Shown: positions 1 to 8,071, counted from the stretch's first letter. The stretch is 53,770 nt of DNA from an uncultured Dorea sp. (GCA_948602995.1 CAPEBR010000024.1:1-53770), one strand, 5' to 3'. Translations and numbers: made by a program. The notes: a model not told the origin generated them from the sequence alone.

Positions 1-26
1 TACAAAATAAAAAGGAGGTCATGGAA

Positions 27-278
27 GTGAAGAACGTGCTGGAACAACTCTATAAGGGTGAAATCTTTCCGGCGGAGCAGTATGCCCCCAAAGGTGAGGA
101 ATTCCAGAAAATCCATCAGGGGCATTACCACCACTATGAGGACTTTATTGCGTTATTGGCTAAGCTGGAGCCGCCCCTTGACAAGCGGTTCATTAAAATC
201 ATGGACGAACAGCTTGACGTAATCCCGTTTGAGTTCTCGGAAATGTTCACTGACGGTTTTAAGCTGGGGCAAAGTTGA
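27..278 (+). CDS. Small DUF6809-like protein
   Basis: Small acidic protein of about 83 residues resembling the DUF6809 group of Clostridia: an LYKGEIFPAEQ-type start and a C-terminal GFKLG. Its function is unknown. A strong AAGGAGG lies at 12-18. The ATG at 21 is only 2 nt from it, whereas the in-frame GTG at 27 is 8 nt away and begins VKNVLEQLY, which is where family members usually start, so I chose the GTG. The stop at 276-278 overlaps an ATG (278) that opens a 27-codon reading frame to 361; this looks like the truncated start of a second operon gene that was lost at a nearby recombination junction. Confidence 0.6.
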   Translation: MKNVLEQLYKGEIFPAEQYAPKGEEFQKIHQGHYHHYEDFIALLAKLEPPLDKRFIKIMDEQLDVIPFEFSEMFTDGFKLGQS

Positions 279-290
279 TGGCAGAGGTTT

Positions 291-473
291 TCATGGACGA
301 GCAGGAGGACTGGGACAGGAAAAGGCAGACGCTTCCCTTATCTCTTCCACTAAAGCAATAATATCTGTTCCATCAGAATAATCTGTCCCCTCACTAAATG
401 AACGTAAAATTAACGAAATTATCTGTTTATAATCTTTATGTGTTTCTGGACGTATTATTATATCATTTCTCAA
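291..473 (-). pseudogene. Truncated GNAT N-acetyltransferase (N-terminal fragment)
   Basis: On the minus strand a TTG start at 473, preceded by AAGGAGAG, opens RNDIIIRPETHKDYKQIISL. This is a typical first beta-strand and helix of a GNAT acetyltransferase (IIIRPE..DY..I..L). Similarity lasts for about 46 residues, to roughly position 333. The rest (ASAFSCPSPPARP) is antisense to the small reading frame that follows the DUF6809-like gene. The acetyl-CoA binding motif (Q/RxxGxG/A) is absent, so the product cannot be an active acetyltransferase. I infer a deletion or recombination junction near 325-335. Confidence 0.5.
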
Positions 474-733
474 TGTTTTGCTCTCCTTCTATATTCTTAG
501 TAAACTCCTTCTGATATTTGAAAAATAAACAATGATGTGTATCCTCCTTCATCCAAATCTATCATACCGCTGTCTTCTTGAACTTTTGTTTAAGAAGCCT
601 TTCTTGTTTTTAGCTCTACAATTCCGATTTGTTGTTGCGTTCAGTTTAGCACATTTATAGAACATCTACAAGATTCCGTGTACGAAAAAGCAAAAAGAAT
701 GAATTCTTCACTTGACAATGTGGCAAATAAGTG

Positions 734-1047
734 TGGACAGAAAAAGTTGGACAGCCTATACTATCAAATGAAAGAACAAAGGAGATGAAGGGCATGGCGA
801 AAAACCAAAAATCTTACACTCCCATACGATGATGCCTGCATCGAATCCTTCCACTCTATATTGAAAAGGGAAGAAATATATTCATACTTATCAAGATTCA
901 AAGGAAGCCCGCAGAGCAATCTTTGAATACATAGAAGGCTGGTATAGTCGTAAGCGTATACATAGCTCTATCGGTTATCTAACACCGCAGCAAAAGGAAG
1001 ATGAGGAACTCAAAAAAGTAGCATAATCTTTCAACTTTTTTTGCCCA
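734..1047 (+). mobile_element. Degenerate, internally deleted IS3-family element
   Basis: The left end at 734 reads TGGACAGAAAAAGTTGGAC. The reverse complement of 1029-1047 reads TGGGCAAAAAAAGTTGAAA, so the two form an imperfect terminal inverted repeat. Between them are the first codons of an OrfA-like protein and the last third of an OrfB transposase, both broken. Intact IS3 elements are about 1.2-1.5 kb; this copy is about 0.3 kb, so it is immobile unless another copy supplies transposase. Immediately to its right the sequence continues in the middle of a bacterial Ig-like domain. Confidence 0.65.
794..1026 (+). pseudogene. IS3-family transposase remnants (OrfA start joined to OrfB end)
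   Basis: The ATG at 794 gives MAKNQKSYTPIR and then stops. In another frame follows YDDACIESFHSILKREEIY, the region around the third catalytic acid (DDE Glu) of an IS3/IS150-type integrase core. After a further one-base shift near 875 comes IHTYQDSKEARRAIFEYI and then WYSRKRIHSSIGYLTPQQ, the canonical C-terminal end of OrfB, stopping at 1024-1026. Two frameshifts and a large internal deletion make it non-functional. I infer that a recombination fused orfA to the distal part of orfB. Confidence 0.65.
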
Positions 1048-1049
1048 AA

Positions 1050-1320
1050 GTATTGACATGGGTCCAAGCCAAGATTACAGTTAAAGTTGGCAAAAATAAA
1101 CTGGTTTGCAAGGTTACGGTTGAAGCACCGAAATTGAATAAGACTAAAATCAAAATAACTGAAGGAAATACGGAAATTTTGAAGTTGACCGGAACCAAAA
1201 ATTCTGTGGTTCCTATGGAAGGACTGGAAATAATTGGGAAATATCCTGTCTACGAGGTGCTTAAAAAAGGGGGGCTAAAATAACCGCTATATGCTTAGGG
1301 AAAAAACAATACGTATCATA
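1050..1320 (+). pseudogene. Fragment of a Big_2 (Ig-like) surface protein
   Basis: Directly after the IS remnant the sequence encodes AKITVKVGKNKLVCKVTVEA followed by PKLNKTKIKITEG, the end of one bacterial Ig-like group 2 domain and the start of another, as in Lys-rich Lachnospiraceae surface proteins. The frame continues to a stop at 1281-1283. A second frame continues the same domain pattern (AKITAICLGKKQYVS, ending near 1320), which shows a frameshift close to 1260. There is no start codon with a ribosome site and no signal peptide. I infer that the 5' part of the gene was lost with or after the IS insertion. Codon use is A/T-rich like the following fragments. Confidence 0.55.
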
Positions 1321-1367
1321 ACATTAAATACAAAGACGAAATTGGTAAGCCATGGAAAATTAAACGC

Positions 1368-1682
1368 TTGTTTGGATATTCAGCAAAAGTAAACGTATAT
1401 CCTTCTCTTTTAGATTTATACAAAAATGTGGAGATTACTATTGAGATAGACCCGGATTATATGCATGTAATTCCGGTGGAGTCTTTTACAATTCAAGAAA
1501 ATCTAGAACTTTTGGAAGGCGAAAGGCATCAAATAAGGTGCGAATTACTCCCACACGATGCAACTGACAAAACAGTTTCGTTCTTATCATCCGATGAAAA
1601 TATCGCAACTGTGGACGAAGCCGGAAACGTCACGTTTATACGGTCTGTTTATTTTATAGAAGCCAAAGGAGATGAAAAAAAG
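1368..1682 (+). pseudogene. Second Big_2-like fragment, in frame with the XRE gene
   Basis: Reading from 1368 the frame encodes about 105 residues that include VESFTIQENLELLEGE, then LLPHDATDKTVSFLSSDENI and ATVDEAGNVTFI. This is a Big_2 domain with the usual L..G....L.....P..AT....W.SSD..IATVD..G.VT signature, here with SF in place of the Trp region. Similarity stops at VTFI, where a normal domain would continue with AxxAGxATIT. The frame then runs without a stop into the XRE regulator. No credible start or signal peptide exists, so I treat it as the broken tail of a surface protein fused by chance. Confidence 0.5.
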
Positions 1683-2021
1683 GTGAATGATTACAAAAGA
1701 ATGGGTCTGCTGATTAAGCAGGCGAGGGAAGAAAAGGGATGGACACAGCAGGAATTAGCAGATGCTGTGGATGTGGATGCAGAGACAGTCAGAAAGCAGG
1801 AACTGGGAGATGATAGTTTATCTGTAGAAATGATGATGGAGTATTGTCTCTTGCTAAATATATCCTGTGATATTGCTATATATGAAAAGGATGTGGAGAC
1901 CGCCCTGCGTATGGAAAGAATCTGCAGGGAGCTTTTGGAGCTTAGCCAGGAACAGTTTGACAGACTGGTGAAGTCTGCCAGTTACATACGGAGCTGGCGG
2001 GAGAACCAGCCACGGGAGTGA
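1683..2021 (+). CDS. XRE-family helix-turn-helix regulator
   Basis: About 112 residues starting at GTG 1683 (AGGAG at 1667-1671), VNDYKRMGLLIKQAREEKGW. The N-terminal 60 residues form an HTH_3/XRE domain, with TQQELADAVDVDAETVRKQE as helices 2-3. A C-terminal helical part is rich in Glu and Leu, with RELLELSQEQFDRLVK. It probably binds DNA as a dimer and acts as a repressor or antitoxin-type regulator; no toxin gene is adjacent. The open frame extends upstream to 1368 through an Ig-like fragment, but its own ribosome site makes the short form more likely. The target is unknown. Confidence 0.6.
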   Translation: MNDYKRMGLLIKQAREEKGWTQQELADAVDVDAETVRKQELGDDSLSVEMMMEYCLLLNISCDIAIYEKDVETALRMERICRELLELSQEQFDRLVKSASYIRSWRENQPRE

Positions 2022-2103
2022 TGTGTCTCTTCGTCTTGTTCCCTCAGGGAAAAACTGGAAGGATAAGCCGTAAAAATATGATTATAAAATAAGGAGAGAC
2101 ATA

Positions 2104-2343
2104 ATGAAAAAGAGAATTTATTACAGGATATTTTGTGCAATAGCCGTACTCATGGTGCTGCTCTGTGCGGCACCATGCAGGGTATATGCGAAGGGAGATG
2201 CCGTTAAGAAAGAGGGAACGGTAATTATAATTGGGAAGAATAAAAAGGCGGTCAGGGATTTAAAAGGCTCCTTTGTGAAAAAGAGAGGCAGCAAGTATTT
2301 TAAAAATCAGAGGGGCAGACTGATAAAGGACCAGTTGCTTTAA
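2104..2343 (+). CDS. Short secreted protein, probably truncated
   Basis: 79 residues with a clear signal peptide: MKKR, a hydrophobic stretch to about residue 25 and a likely cleavage after VYA. The mature part is very basic and ends GSFVKKRGSKYFKNQRGRLI, which resembles one repeat of the G-x-x-Y-Y/F-x-x-G-K-L cell-wall-binding type. An AAGGAGAG site lies 6-8 nt before the ATG at 2104. Full-length relatives of this design carry many such repeats, so this may be the first part of a truncated gene. No enzymatic domain is visible and the function is unknown. Confidence 0.5.
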   Translation: MKKRIYYRIFCAIAVLMVLLCAAPCRVYAKGDAVKKEGTVIIIGKNKKAVRDLKGSFVKKRGSKYFKNQRGRLIKDQLL

Positions 2344-2457
2344 GAAAAATTATAATGCGAAATATACGGATTATCGAAAACACCCTGCATTTAGAAAGAA
2401 ACTTTGAACCATTATAATCAGATTTTCAGTGAGGAAGAATTCATTAAAATATAGCAT

Positions 2458-2859
2458 ATGAAAAGAATAATAGCATTGATTATATATATGGCTTTGATGC
2501 TAATCGTGCCGGCATGTGGAAAAAGCGATGAAGTCCTGTTAAAACCAGGGACATACATACTACAAGATTTTAAGCGTGAGGTTCCCGGAGACTTTACCAT
2601 TACGATATACGAGGACGGAGCTTTTCAGAGTTATGAAACTCCGATTAGCAGTTATATTGGGATGGGGCATTATTCAATTGAAAAAGATATTGTCACTCTG
2701 AAAGAAGATGCATCTGGCTGCACAGGCAATACCAATTATTATCAGATGATAGATGGTAATCTGTCCTTTATTAGTAAGGATTCTGCGAACTATCACTTTG
2801 TACCATTGGAAGATGGAGCACTATTTACATGGACTGCGGATGCAGGAGATCTATATTGA
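2458..2859 (+). CDS. Putative lipoprotein
   Basis: 133 residues. It starts MKRIIALIIYMALMLIVPAC, a signal peptide with a lipobox-like VPAC giving Cys20 as the probable lipidated residue. The mature part is a small beta-rich domain (GTYILQDF..., FTITIYEDGAFQSYE, GHYSIEKDIVTLKED) like many uncharacterised Clostridia lipoproteins of about 130-150 residues. The function is unknown. The ribosome site is weak (GAGGAAG about 20 nt upstream). The TGA stop at 2857-2859 is followed in the same frame, with no further stop, by the peptidoglycan-binding protein fragment downstream; see the findings. Confidence 0.55.
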   Translation: MKRIIALIIYMALMLIVPACGKSDEVLLKPGTYILQDFKREVPGDFTITIYEDGAFQSYETPISSYIGMGHYSIEKDIVTLKEDASGCTGNTNYYQMIDGNLSFISKDSANYHFVPLEDGALFTWTADAGDLY

Positions 2860-2904
2860 GCGTCAGATAAAACTGCTGCTCAGGGCTGGCATGGTAATGT
2901 CTCA

Positions 2905-3873
2905 TTGGATACCGAGCCGCCATCATCGAATCCCGATGATTATCAACAGGTGTCTCAGGATTTGTATTTCCGTGCAGGAAATGTTATGATGGGGACACAG
3001 GTAGGGTATGTACAGGCTGTCTTAAAATATTTGGGGTATAATATTGTCATTGACCAAAGTTACGGCCCGGCAACAAGGGATGTGGTGAAACAGTTCCAAA
3101 GTGATTATGGTCTGACGGTGGACGGAAGCTGTGGCCCCCAAACGAGAGCGAAGCTGATTGAGGTCTACCAGCAGCGGAAGAATCCAAATCCAACACCTTC
3201 CCATGAAACAAAGGCTCCAGAAATAAGGGACATTAAAGTGACAGATATTTCTAAAGATGGTTATACGATAAGTTGCTGCGCAACGGATGAATCCGGGATT
3301 GACAAGGTGCAGTTCCCGACATGGACGGATTACAATGACAAGGATGATATTCTGCCGGACTGGGAGACAAACCCTGCTGCGACAGGGACGAGGAACGGCG
3401 ATGTGTTTACCTATAGGGTAAATATTTCAGACCACAACTATGAGCAGGGGACGTACCGTACCTATATTTACGCCTATGACAGGTATGGAAATTATAAGAG
3501 CGATGACACAATATGCGTGGAAATTCCGAAAAATTCAGATGTTTCAGACCTGGAGGAACCAGATTTGGATAAACCGGTAACTACAAATCCTGGTGAAAAG
3601 AAATTTGCAAACAGTGTTACGGCAAGCATTCCGGCTAAGGTGAAGATTCATGGCGTGACTTGTAAGGTGACAGAGATAGGGGCAAATGTTATGAAGGACA
3701 ATACCAAATTAACAAAGCTTGTCCTAAGCGAATACGTTACTGGGATCGGAAAAAATGCGTTTAGTGGCTGTAGGAAGCTGAAAGTGAGTGCAAAGAACTT
3801 GTCAAAGAAAAAGAAGACGGAACTTCAGAAGAAAATGAGGAAGGCAGGAAATAAGAAGATAACGGTAAAATAA
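2905..3873 (+). CDS. Peptidoglycan-binding / GBS Bsp-like / BspA-LRR protein fragment
   Basis: The open frame runs from just after the TGA at 2857-2859; the first usable start is TTG 2905, and neither a ribosome site nor a signal peptide is evident. From 2905 the domains are: a PG_binding_1 domain at about residues 20-90 (VGYVQAVLKYLGY, SYGPATRDVVKQFQSDYGL, TVDGSCGPQT); a GBS Bsp-like repeat at about 105-205 (ITVDISKDGYTISC-type start, YRTYIYAYDRYGNY); and a BspA-type leucine-rich half-repeat near the end (LTKLVLSEYVTGIGKNAFSG), with a Lys-rich tail. Relatives are secreted cell-wall proteins with a signal peptide, often with an N-terminal hydrolase, so this copy seems to have lost its 5' end. 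I infer a pseudogene or a gene read only by stop-codon readthrough. Confidence 0.55.
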   Translation: MDTEPPSSNPDDYQQVSQDLYFRAGNVMMGTQVGYVQAVLKYLGYNIVIDQSYGPATRDVVKQFQSDYGLTVDGSCGPQTRAKLIEVYQQRKNPNPTPSHETKAPEIRDIKVTDISKDGYTISCCATDESGIDKVQFPTWTDYNDKDDILPDWETNPAATGTRNGDVFTYRVNISDHNYEQGTYRTYIYAYDRYGNYKSDDTICVEIPKNSDVSDLEEPDLDKPVTTNPGEKKFANSVTASIPAKVKIHGVTCKVTEIGANVMKDNTKLTKLVLSEYVTGIGKNAFSGCRKLKVSAKNLSKKKKTELQKKMRKAGNKKITVK

Positions 3874-3929
3874 GGATTAATAAGAGAGTGACTGATCGGC
3901 AATCAGCAAAGCTAATATGCCGATGAATA

Positions 3930-4062
3930 GTTACTGTTCACACAGGACTTTGCATTTACTGCAAAGTCCGTAAGAAAATGATTCAGGTGTGGGCAAATCC
4001 CATTCGCGAAGCGAATTTTAAATGGATTTGCGAAGGTTACTGTGAACGGAGTGAACAGTAAC
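3930..4062 (+). repeat. Structured MITE-like repeat, copy A
   Basis: A 133-bp element bounded by a perfect 12-bp terminal inverted repeat, GTTACTGTTCAC at 3930-3941 and GTGAACAGTAAC at 4051-4062. Inside are a hairpin at 3945-3969 (GGACTTTGC, loop ATTTACT, GCAAAGTCC) and a second hairpin at 3994-4030 (CAAATCC...GGATTTG with an inner ATTCGC GAA GCGAAT). The sequence CGATGAATA flanks it at 3921-3929 and 4064-4072, which looks like a target-site duplication. It has no coding capacity. Related copies lie at 12297, 45874 and 51013. Confidence 0.8.
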
Positions 4063-4093
4063 ACGATGAATACTGGAGTGGGGTCGGACATTG

Positions 4094-4123
4094 AGAGACT
4101 GCTTGAAAAGCAGTCTCTTTTTT
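4094..4123 (+). terminator. Rho-independent terminator
   Basis: The stem AGAGACTGCTT / AAGCAGTCTCT with a short GAA-type loop is followed by a run of T (4116-4123). It stands between the truncated cell-wall protein and the helicase gene and should stop transcription that enters through the repeat element. The arms match perfectly. Confidence 0.75.
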
Positions 4124-4296
4124 AGTATAATGAAAAACAGGTTTATATGATATGACTTTCAGTATCTGTTCCCTCGCTGAAAGCAGTTTTTAAATAGGCT
4201 TGTGACGCATGGTCGACATAAAGCATTTTTAAGACATGCTCTAAACGGGAATATAAATAGGAATATTTACCAAAATGCAGACAGGCGGGATTTACC

Positions 4297-7131
4297 ATGG
4301 GTTTATTTCAGTGGATTTTAAAAAGACATGGGACAGGACGCATCCTTTCTTCATTCAAAGTAGTGAAGGAACGTCCGGCTGAGTGTGTGCAGCTTTTTGG
4401 GGTGAAGGAATTCCTGGACCAGTTGTTAAGCTCAGAGGACTATATTGCAAGGAGCAGCTATGAAAAGTCACTGCAGGCATATGGAAGAATCATTGAATAT
4501 TTCAAGGTTCTGACGGACAGTGAATCCATTGCATCTTACTGCAGAAGAAATGGCATCGCAGCCTCGGATGTCTCAGAAACAATTGAAAGGTACAACCATA
4601 TAGCCGGGTTAGTTGAGGAGCACAATGAATGCTATATAAAAGAAACTCTTCAAAAGGACAAGAAATACCTGGATCATATACTGGAAAGTGTGGATCCAGG
4701 CATTCTTTTGGATGAGGAGCAGCGGAGGGTGGTTCTGACGGATGAGGATTTCTGCCTTGTGATTGCCGGAGCCGGTGCGGGCAAGACAACAACAGTGGCG
4801 GCCAAGGTTCGGTATCTGGTGGAAAGAAAGGCGGTCGATCCAGAGCAGATTCTTGTCATTTCATTTACCAATAAGGCAGTAAAAGAGCTCCGGGACAAGA
4901 TCAACAGGGACCTGGATATTCCGTGCCCCATTGCCACATTCCATTCCACCGGAAATGCAATTCTGAACAAATACACACCGGAAAAGCTTAATATTATTGA
5001 TTCATCAAAGCTGTATTTTGTCCTTCAGGATTACTTTAAAAGGAATATTCTGAAAAATGAAAGCCTGGTGAATAATCTGATTTTATTCTTTGCCTCATAT
5101 TTTGATGCACCTTATAAAGGAGATGACCTGAACCAGTTTTTTAATAAGGTTGCCAAGGCAAATTTTTCCACGCTGCGCAGCGATTTAAATGAATTCCAAC
5201 GGCAGATTATGGACAGCAGGTCAAAGAAAATGGTGACAATTCAAAATGAGATTCTGCGGTCTTTCCAGGAGGTCGAGATTGCGAATTTCCTCTATCTGAA
5301 TGGGATAGATTATGAATATGAGCCGGTCTACCAGTATCATATTCTTCTTTCCAGAAAGCCATATACTCCTGATTTTATTATAAAGCAGGACGGCAGGAGG
5401 GCATATCTTGAACATTTCGGGATCACGGAGGATGGCGTGAACAGCCGGTATACCCAGGATGAATTAAATAAGTATAAGAAGGCGGTAAATGACAAGGTGC
5501 TCCTTCACAGGAGACACGGGACGGATCTGATCTATACATTTTCCGCCTATAAGGATAAGAGAAGCCTGACAGAGCATCTTAAGGAGGCGCTGATCAGGCA
5601 CGGATTCCAGCTCAGGCCCCGTTCGAATCAGGAGATTATGGAAAAGCTTGTGGCATCTGAGGAGAACCGGTATATTAAAAAGCTCCTCACACTGATCTGC
5701 CGTTTTATTGTTAATTTTAAGACAAACGGATATAAAGCAGAAGAGTTCAGCCGTATGTACCATACGACGAAAAATGAGCGTACAAGGCTGTTCCTTAATA
5801 TCTGTAATGACTGCTATCTGGAATATGAGCGTTTTCTGAAGGAAAACCATGCAGTTGATTTTGAGGATATGATTAATGAGTCGGCACAGATCCTGCGGGA
5901 AGCGGAGGCCAGGAGGCAGAAGCTGCCCTTCCGGTACATTATTGTGGATGAGTATCAGGATATTTCCAGACAGAGGTTTGACCTGGTGCAGGCCATGCAT
6001 GAGGTGACAGACGCCAGAATTGTTGCAGTAGGTGATGACTGGCAGTCAATCTACGCATTCAGCGGCTCAGACATTACATTGTTTACAAAATTTGCAGAGA
6101 AGATGGGCTATGCGAAGCTTCTGAAGATTACACAGACCTATCGCAATTCTCAGGAAGTTATAGATATTGCGGGTAATTTTATTCAGAAAAATGCGTCTCA
6201 GATTACCAAGGCCTTAAAGTCTCCGAAAAATATAGAGGATCCAGTTATCATCTATACCTATGACAGTACACGTAAGGCGCCTGGCGGAGATAGCCGCAGC
6301 GGAGTGAATTATGCCGTTGCCCATGCAATCGAAACGGCCCTGGGCCAGATTGTGGAATATAATAGAAAGGAGGGAAAGAGTGGGAATTCTTCCATCCTGC
6401 TGTTAGGGCGCTTCGGTTTTGACGGGGAGCGTCTGTCGCGTTCCGGGCTGTTTGTGTATAAGACCCGCGGCGGTAAGCTGAAATCCTTTAAGTACCCGGA
6501 ATTAGATATTACATTTATGACAGCTCATGCGTCCAAAGGGCTTGGCTATGACAATGTCATTGTTGTGAATGGGCGTAATGAGACCTATGGATTTCCTTCC
6601 AAGATTGAGGATGACCCTGTACTGGCGCTGGTAATTAAAGGTGACCGTTCCATTGATTACGCAGAAGAGAGGAGACTATTTTATGTAGCAATGACGCGGA
6701 CAAAGAACAGAGTGTACTTCATAGCGCCGGAGCAGAATCCTTCTGAATTTTTACTGGAAATAAAGCGTGATTATAAGAATATTGTGCTGAGGGGGAACTG
6801 GAATGAGGAGGTGGAGAATCATTATCTAGGGAAGAAAAGATGCCCGGTCTGCGGATATCCCATGCAGTTTCGTTATAAAAATGCATACGGGCTGCGTCTG
6901 TATCTCTGTACAAACGCTCCTGAGCTGTGCGGTTTTATGACTAACGAGTATGCCGGGGGAAGGCTCTCGATCATGAAGTGTGACCAGTGCCGGGACGGGT
7001 ATCTGATTGTGCGGAAGGGAAGGAATGATCAATATTTTCTTGGATGTACCAATTACAAAAGGGATGGAACCGGCTGTAACAATGCAATATCCAGGGCAAA
7101 ATATGAGGCGATGATGAAGCAGCAGCTATAG
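4297..7131 (+). CDS. UvrD/Rep-type (helicase IV-like) DNA helicase with nuclease-like insert and zinc ribbons
   Basis: 944-residue superfamily 1A helicase. Motif I is AGAGAGKTTT (Lys163), motif II VDEYQDIS (about 550-557), motif III VGDDWQSIYAFSGSD, motif V MTAHASKGLGYDNVIVVN, and motif VI RRLFYVAMTRTKNR (about 792-805). Between motifs Ia and II, at about 330-375, is a PD-(D/E)XK-like segment, YTPDFIIKQDGRRAYLEHFG, as in helicase IV-type proteins. The C-terminal 100 residues carry two topoisomerase-type four-Cys ribbons: CPVCG at 849 with a partner pair near 871-880, and CDQC at 895 with Cys pairs downstream. It probably unwinds or processes damaged DNA in repair. It stands alone. The ATG is preceded by only a weak GGCGGGA, so the start is less certain than the body. 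Confidence 0.9.
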   Translation: MGLFQWILKRHGTGRILSSFKVVKERPAECVQLFGVKEFLDQLLSSEDYIARSSYEKSLQAYGRIIEYFKVLTDSESIASYCRRNGIAASDVSETIERYNHIAGLVEEHNECYIKETLQKDKKYLDHILESVDPGILLDEEQRRVVLTDEDFCLVIAGAGAGKTTTVAAKVRYLVERKAVDPEQILVISFTNKAVKELRDKINRDLDIPCPIATFHSTGNAILNKYTPEKLNIIDSSKLYFVLQDYFKRNILKNESLVNNLILFFASYFDAPYKGDDLNQFFNKVAKANFSTLRSDLNEFQRQIMDSRSKKMVTIQNEILRSFQEVEIANFLYLNGIDYEYEPVYQYHILLSRKPYTPDFIIKQDGRRAYLEHFGITEDGVNSRYTQDELNKYKKAVNDKVLLHRRHGTDLIYTFSAYKDKRSLTEHLKEALIRHGFQLRPRSNQEIMEKLVASEENRYIKKLLTLICRFIVNFKTNGYKAEEFSRMYHTTKNERTRLFLNICNDCYLEYERFLKENHAVDFEDMINESAQILREAEARRQKLPFRYIIVDEYQDISRQRFDLVQAMHEVTDARIVAVGDDWQSIYAFSGSDITLFTKFAEKMGYAKLLKITQTYRNSQEVIDIAGNFIQKNASQITKALKSPKNIEDPVIIYTYDSTRKAPGGDSRSGVNYAVAHAIETALGQIVEYNRKEGKSGNSSILLLGRFGFDGERLSRSGLFVYKTRGGKLKSFKYPELDITFMTAHASKGLGYDNVIVVNGRNETYGFPSKIEDDPVLALVIKGDRSIDYAEERRLFYVAMTRTKNRVYFIAPEQNPSEFLLEIKRDYKNIVLRGNWNEEVENHYLGKKRCPVCGYPMQFRYKNAYGLRLYLCTNAPELCGFMTNEYAGGRLSIMKCDQCRDGYLIVRKGRNDQYFLGCTNYKRDGTGCNNAISRAKYEAMMKQQL

Positions 7132-7205
7132 CAGAATAGCGGCTGTACCAAAATAATTTTTCTGCAGTTCTAAAGGAACTACAGAAACAAAAAGGAGAGG
7201 TTTTT

Positions 7206-8066
7206 ATGAAGAAAAAATTAAATTTAAGAGAAAGTGTGATTCTGATCGTGGGTATGTTTATTGTTGCAGTGGCGGTCTATTATATGATGATGCCAGGCGG
7301 GTTTGTGTTGGGGAGCCTTTCAGGCCTGGTAATCGTACTGGTTAATTTTATTCCGCTGCCTGTATCAGTGCTGACATTTATTATCAATGGAATTCTTTTG
7401 GTTATAGGATTCCTGCTTATTGGAAAAGAGTTTGGGGGAAAGACAATCATTGCATCCATCCTGCTTCCGGTATACCTTGCTATATTTGAAAAGGTCACTC
7501 CGGATGTCACCTCGCTGACCGGGGATGTTCTGACAGACATGCTCTGCTATATGCTGACTATCTGCTTCGGGCAGGCGCTTCTGTTCGGCATTAACGCATC
7601 CTCGGGAGGGCTGGACATTGTGGCTAAGCTTCTGAACAAATATTTCTATATGGAACTTGGGAAAGCAGTTATGATTGCCGGATTTGTAACTGCGGCAACA
7701 TCGATTCTCGTGTATGACAGAAAAACTCTTGTGGTCAGCATTCTGGGAACATACCTGAGCGGCCTTGTGCTGGATCATTTTATTGACGGATTCCATACAA
7801 GAAAGAGGGTCTGCATCATCACCGCCGACTATCAGGCAGTCCAGGACTATATTGTGAAGGAACTGAACAGAGGCGTGACGCTTTATTCAGCATATGGCGG
7901 TCTGAACCATGAAAAAAAGACAGAGGTCGTGACGATTCTTGAAAAAAATGAATATGGAAAACTGCTGACCTACATTCATGAAAATGATCCGTCTGCATTT
8001 CTTACGGTATCCACGGTCGGCGAGGTAATCGGAGAATGGAACAGAAACCGCAGGAAGCTGATATAA
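7206..8066 (+). CDS. YitT family membrane protein (DUF161/DUF2179)
   Basis: 286 residues. The first ~190 form the YitT transmembrane domain of five to six hydrophobic segments, with the family hallmark GINASSGGLDIVAKLLNKYF near residue 125-145. The last ~90 form a soluble DUF2179 domain (RVCIITADYQAVQDYIVKEL, GVTLYSAYGGL, LTVSTVGEVIGEW). Its length is normal for the family (about 280-290). AAAGGAGAGG precedes the ATG by 6 nt. The transported substrate is not established for the family. The gene is monocistronic: a perfect GGGACGGGGCA palindrome begins 5 nt after its stop. Confidence 0.9.
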   Translation: MKKKLNLRESVILIVGMFIVAVAVYYMMMPGGFVLGSLSGLVIVLVNFIPLPVSVLTFIINGILLVIGFLLIGKEFGGKTIIASILLPVYLAIFEKVTPDVTSLTGDVLTDMLCYMLTICFGQALLFGINASSGGLDIVAKLLNKYFYMELGKAVMIAGFVTAATSILVYDRKTLVVSILGTYLSGLVLDHFIDGFHTRKRVCIITADYQAVQDYIVKELNRGVTLYSAYGGLNHEKKTEVVTILEKNEYGKLLTYIHENDPSAFLTVSTVGEVIGEWNRNRRKLI

Positions 8067-8071
8067 GCTTG

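Noticed and set aside
712..740. TTGACA at 712 as a promoter reading into the IS remnant
   Set aside because: No acceptable -10 hexamer lies 16-18 nt downstream, and the sequence there is the inverted repeat of the IS.
5464..6000. Minus-strand open frame (178 codons) inside the helicase gene
   Set aside because: Antisense shadow of conserved helicase coding sequence; no start signal or known family.
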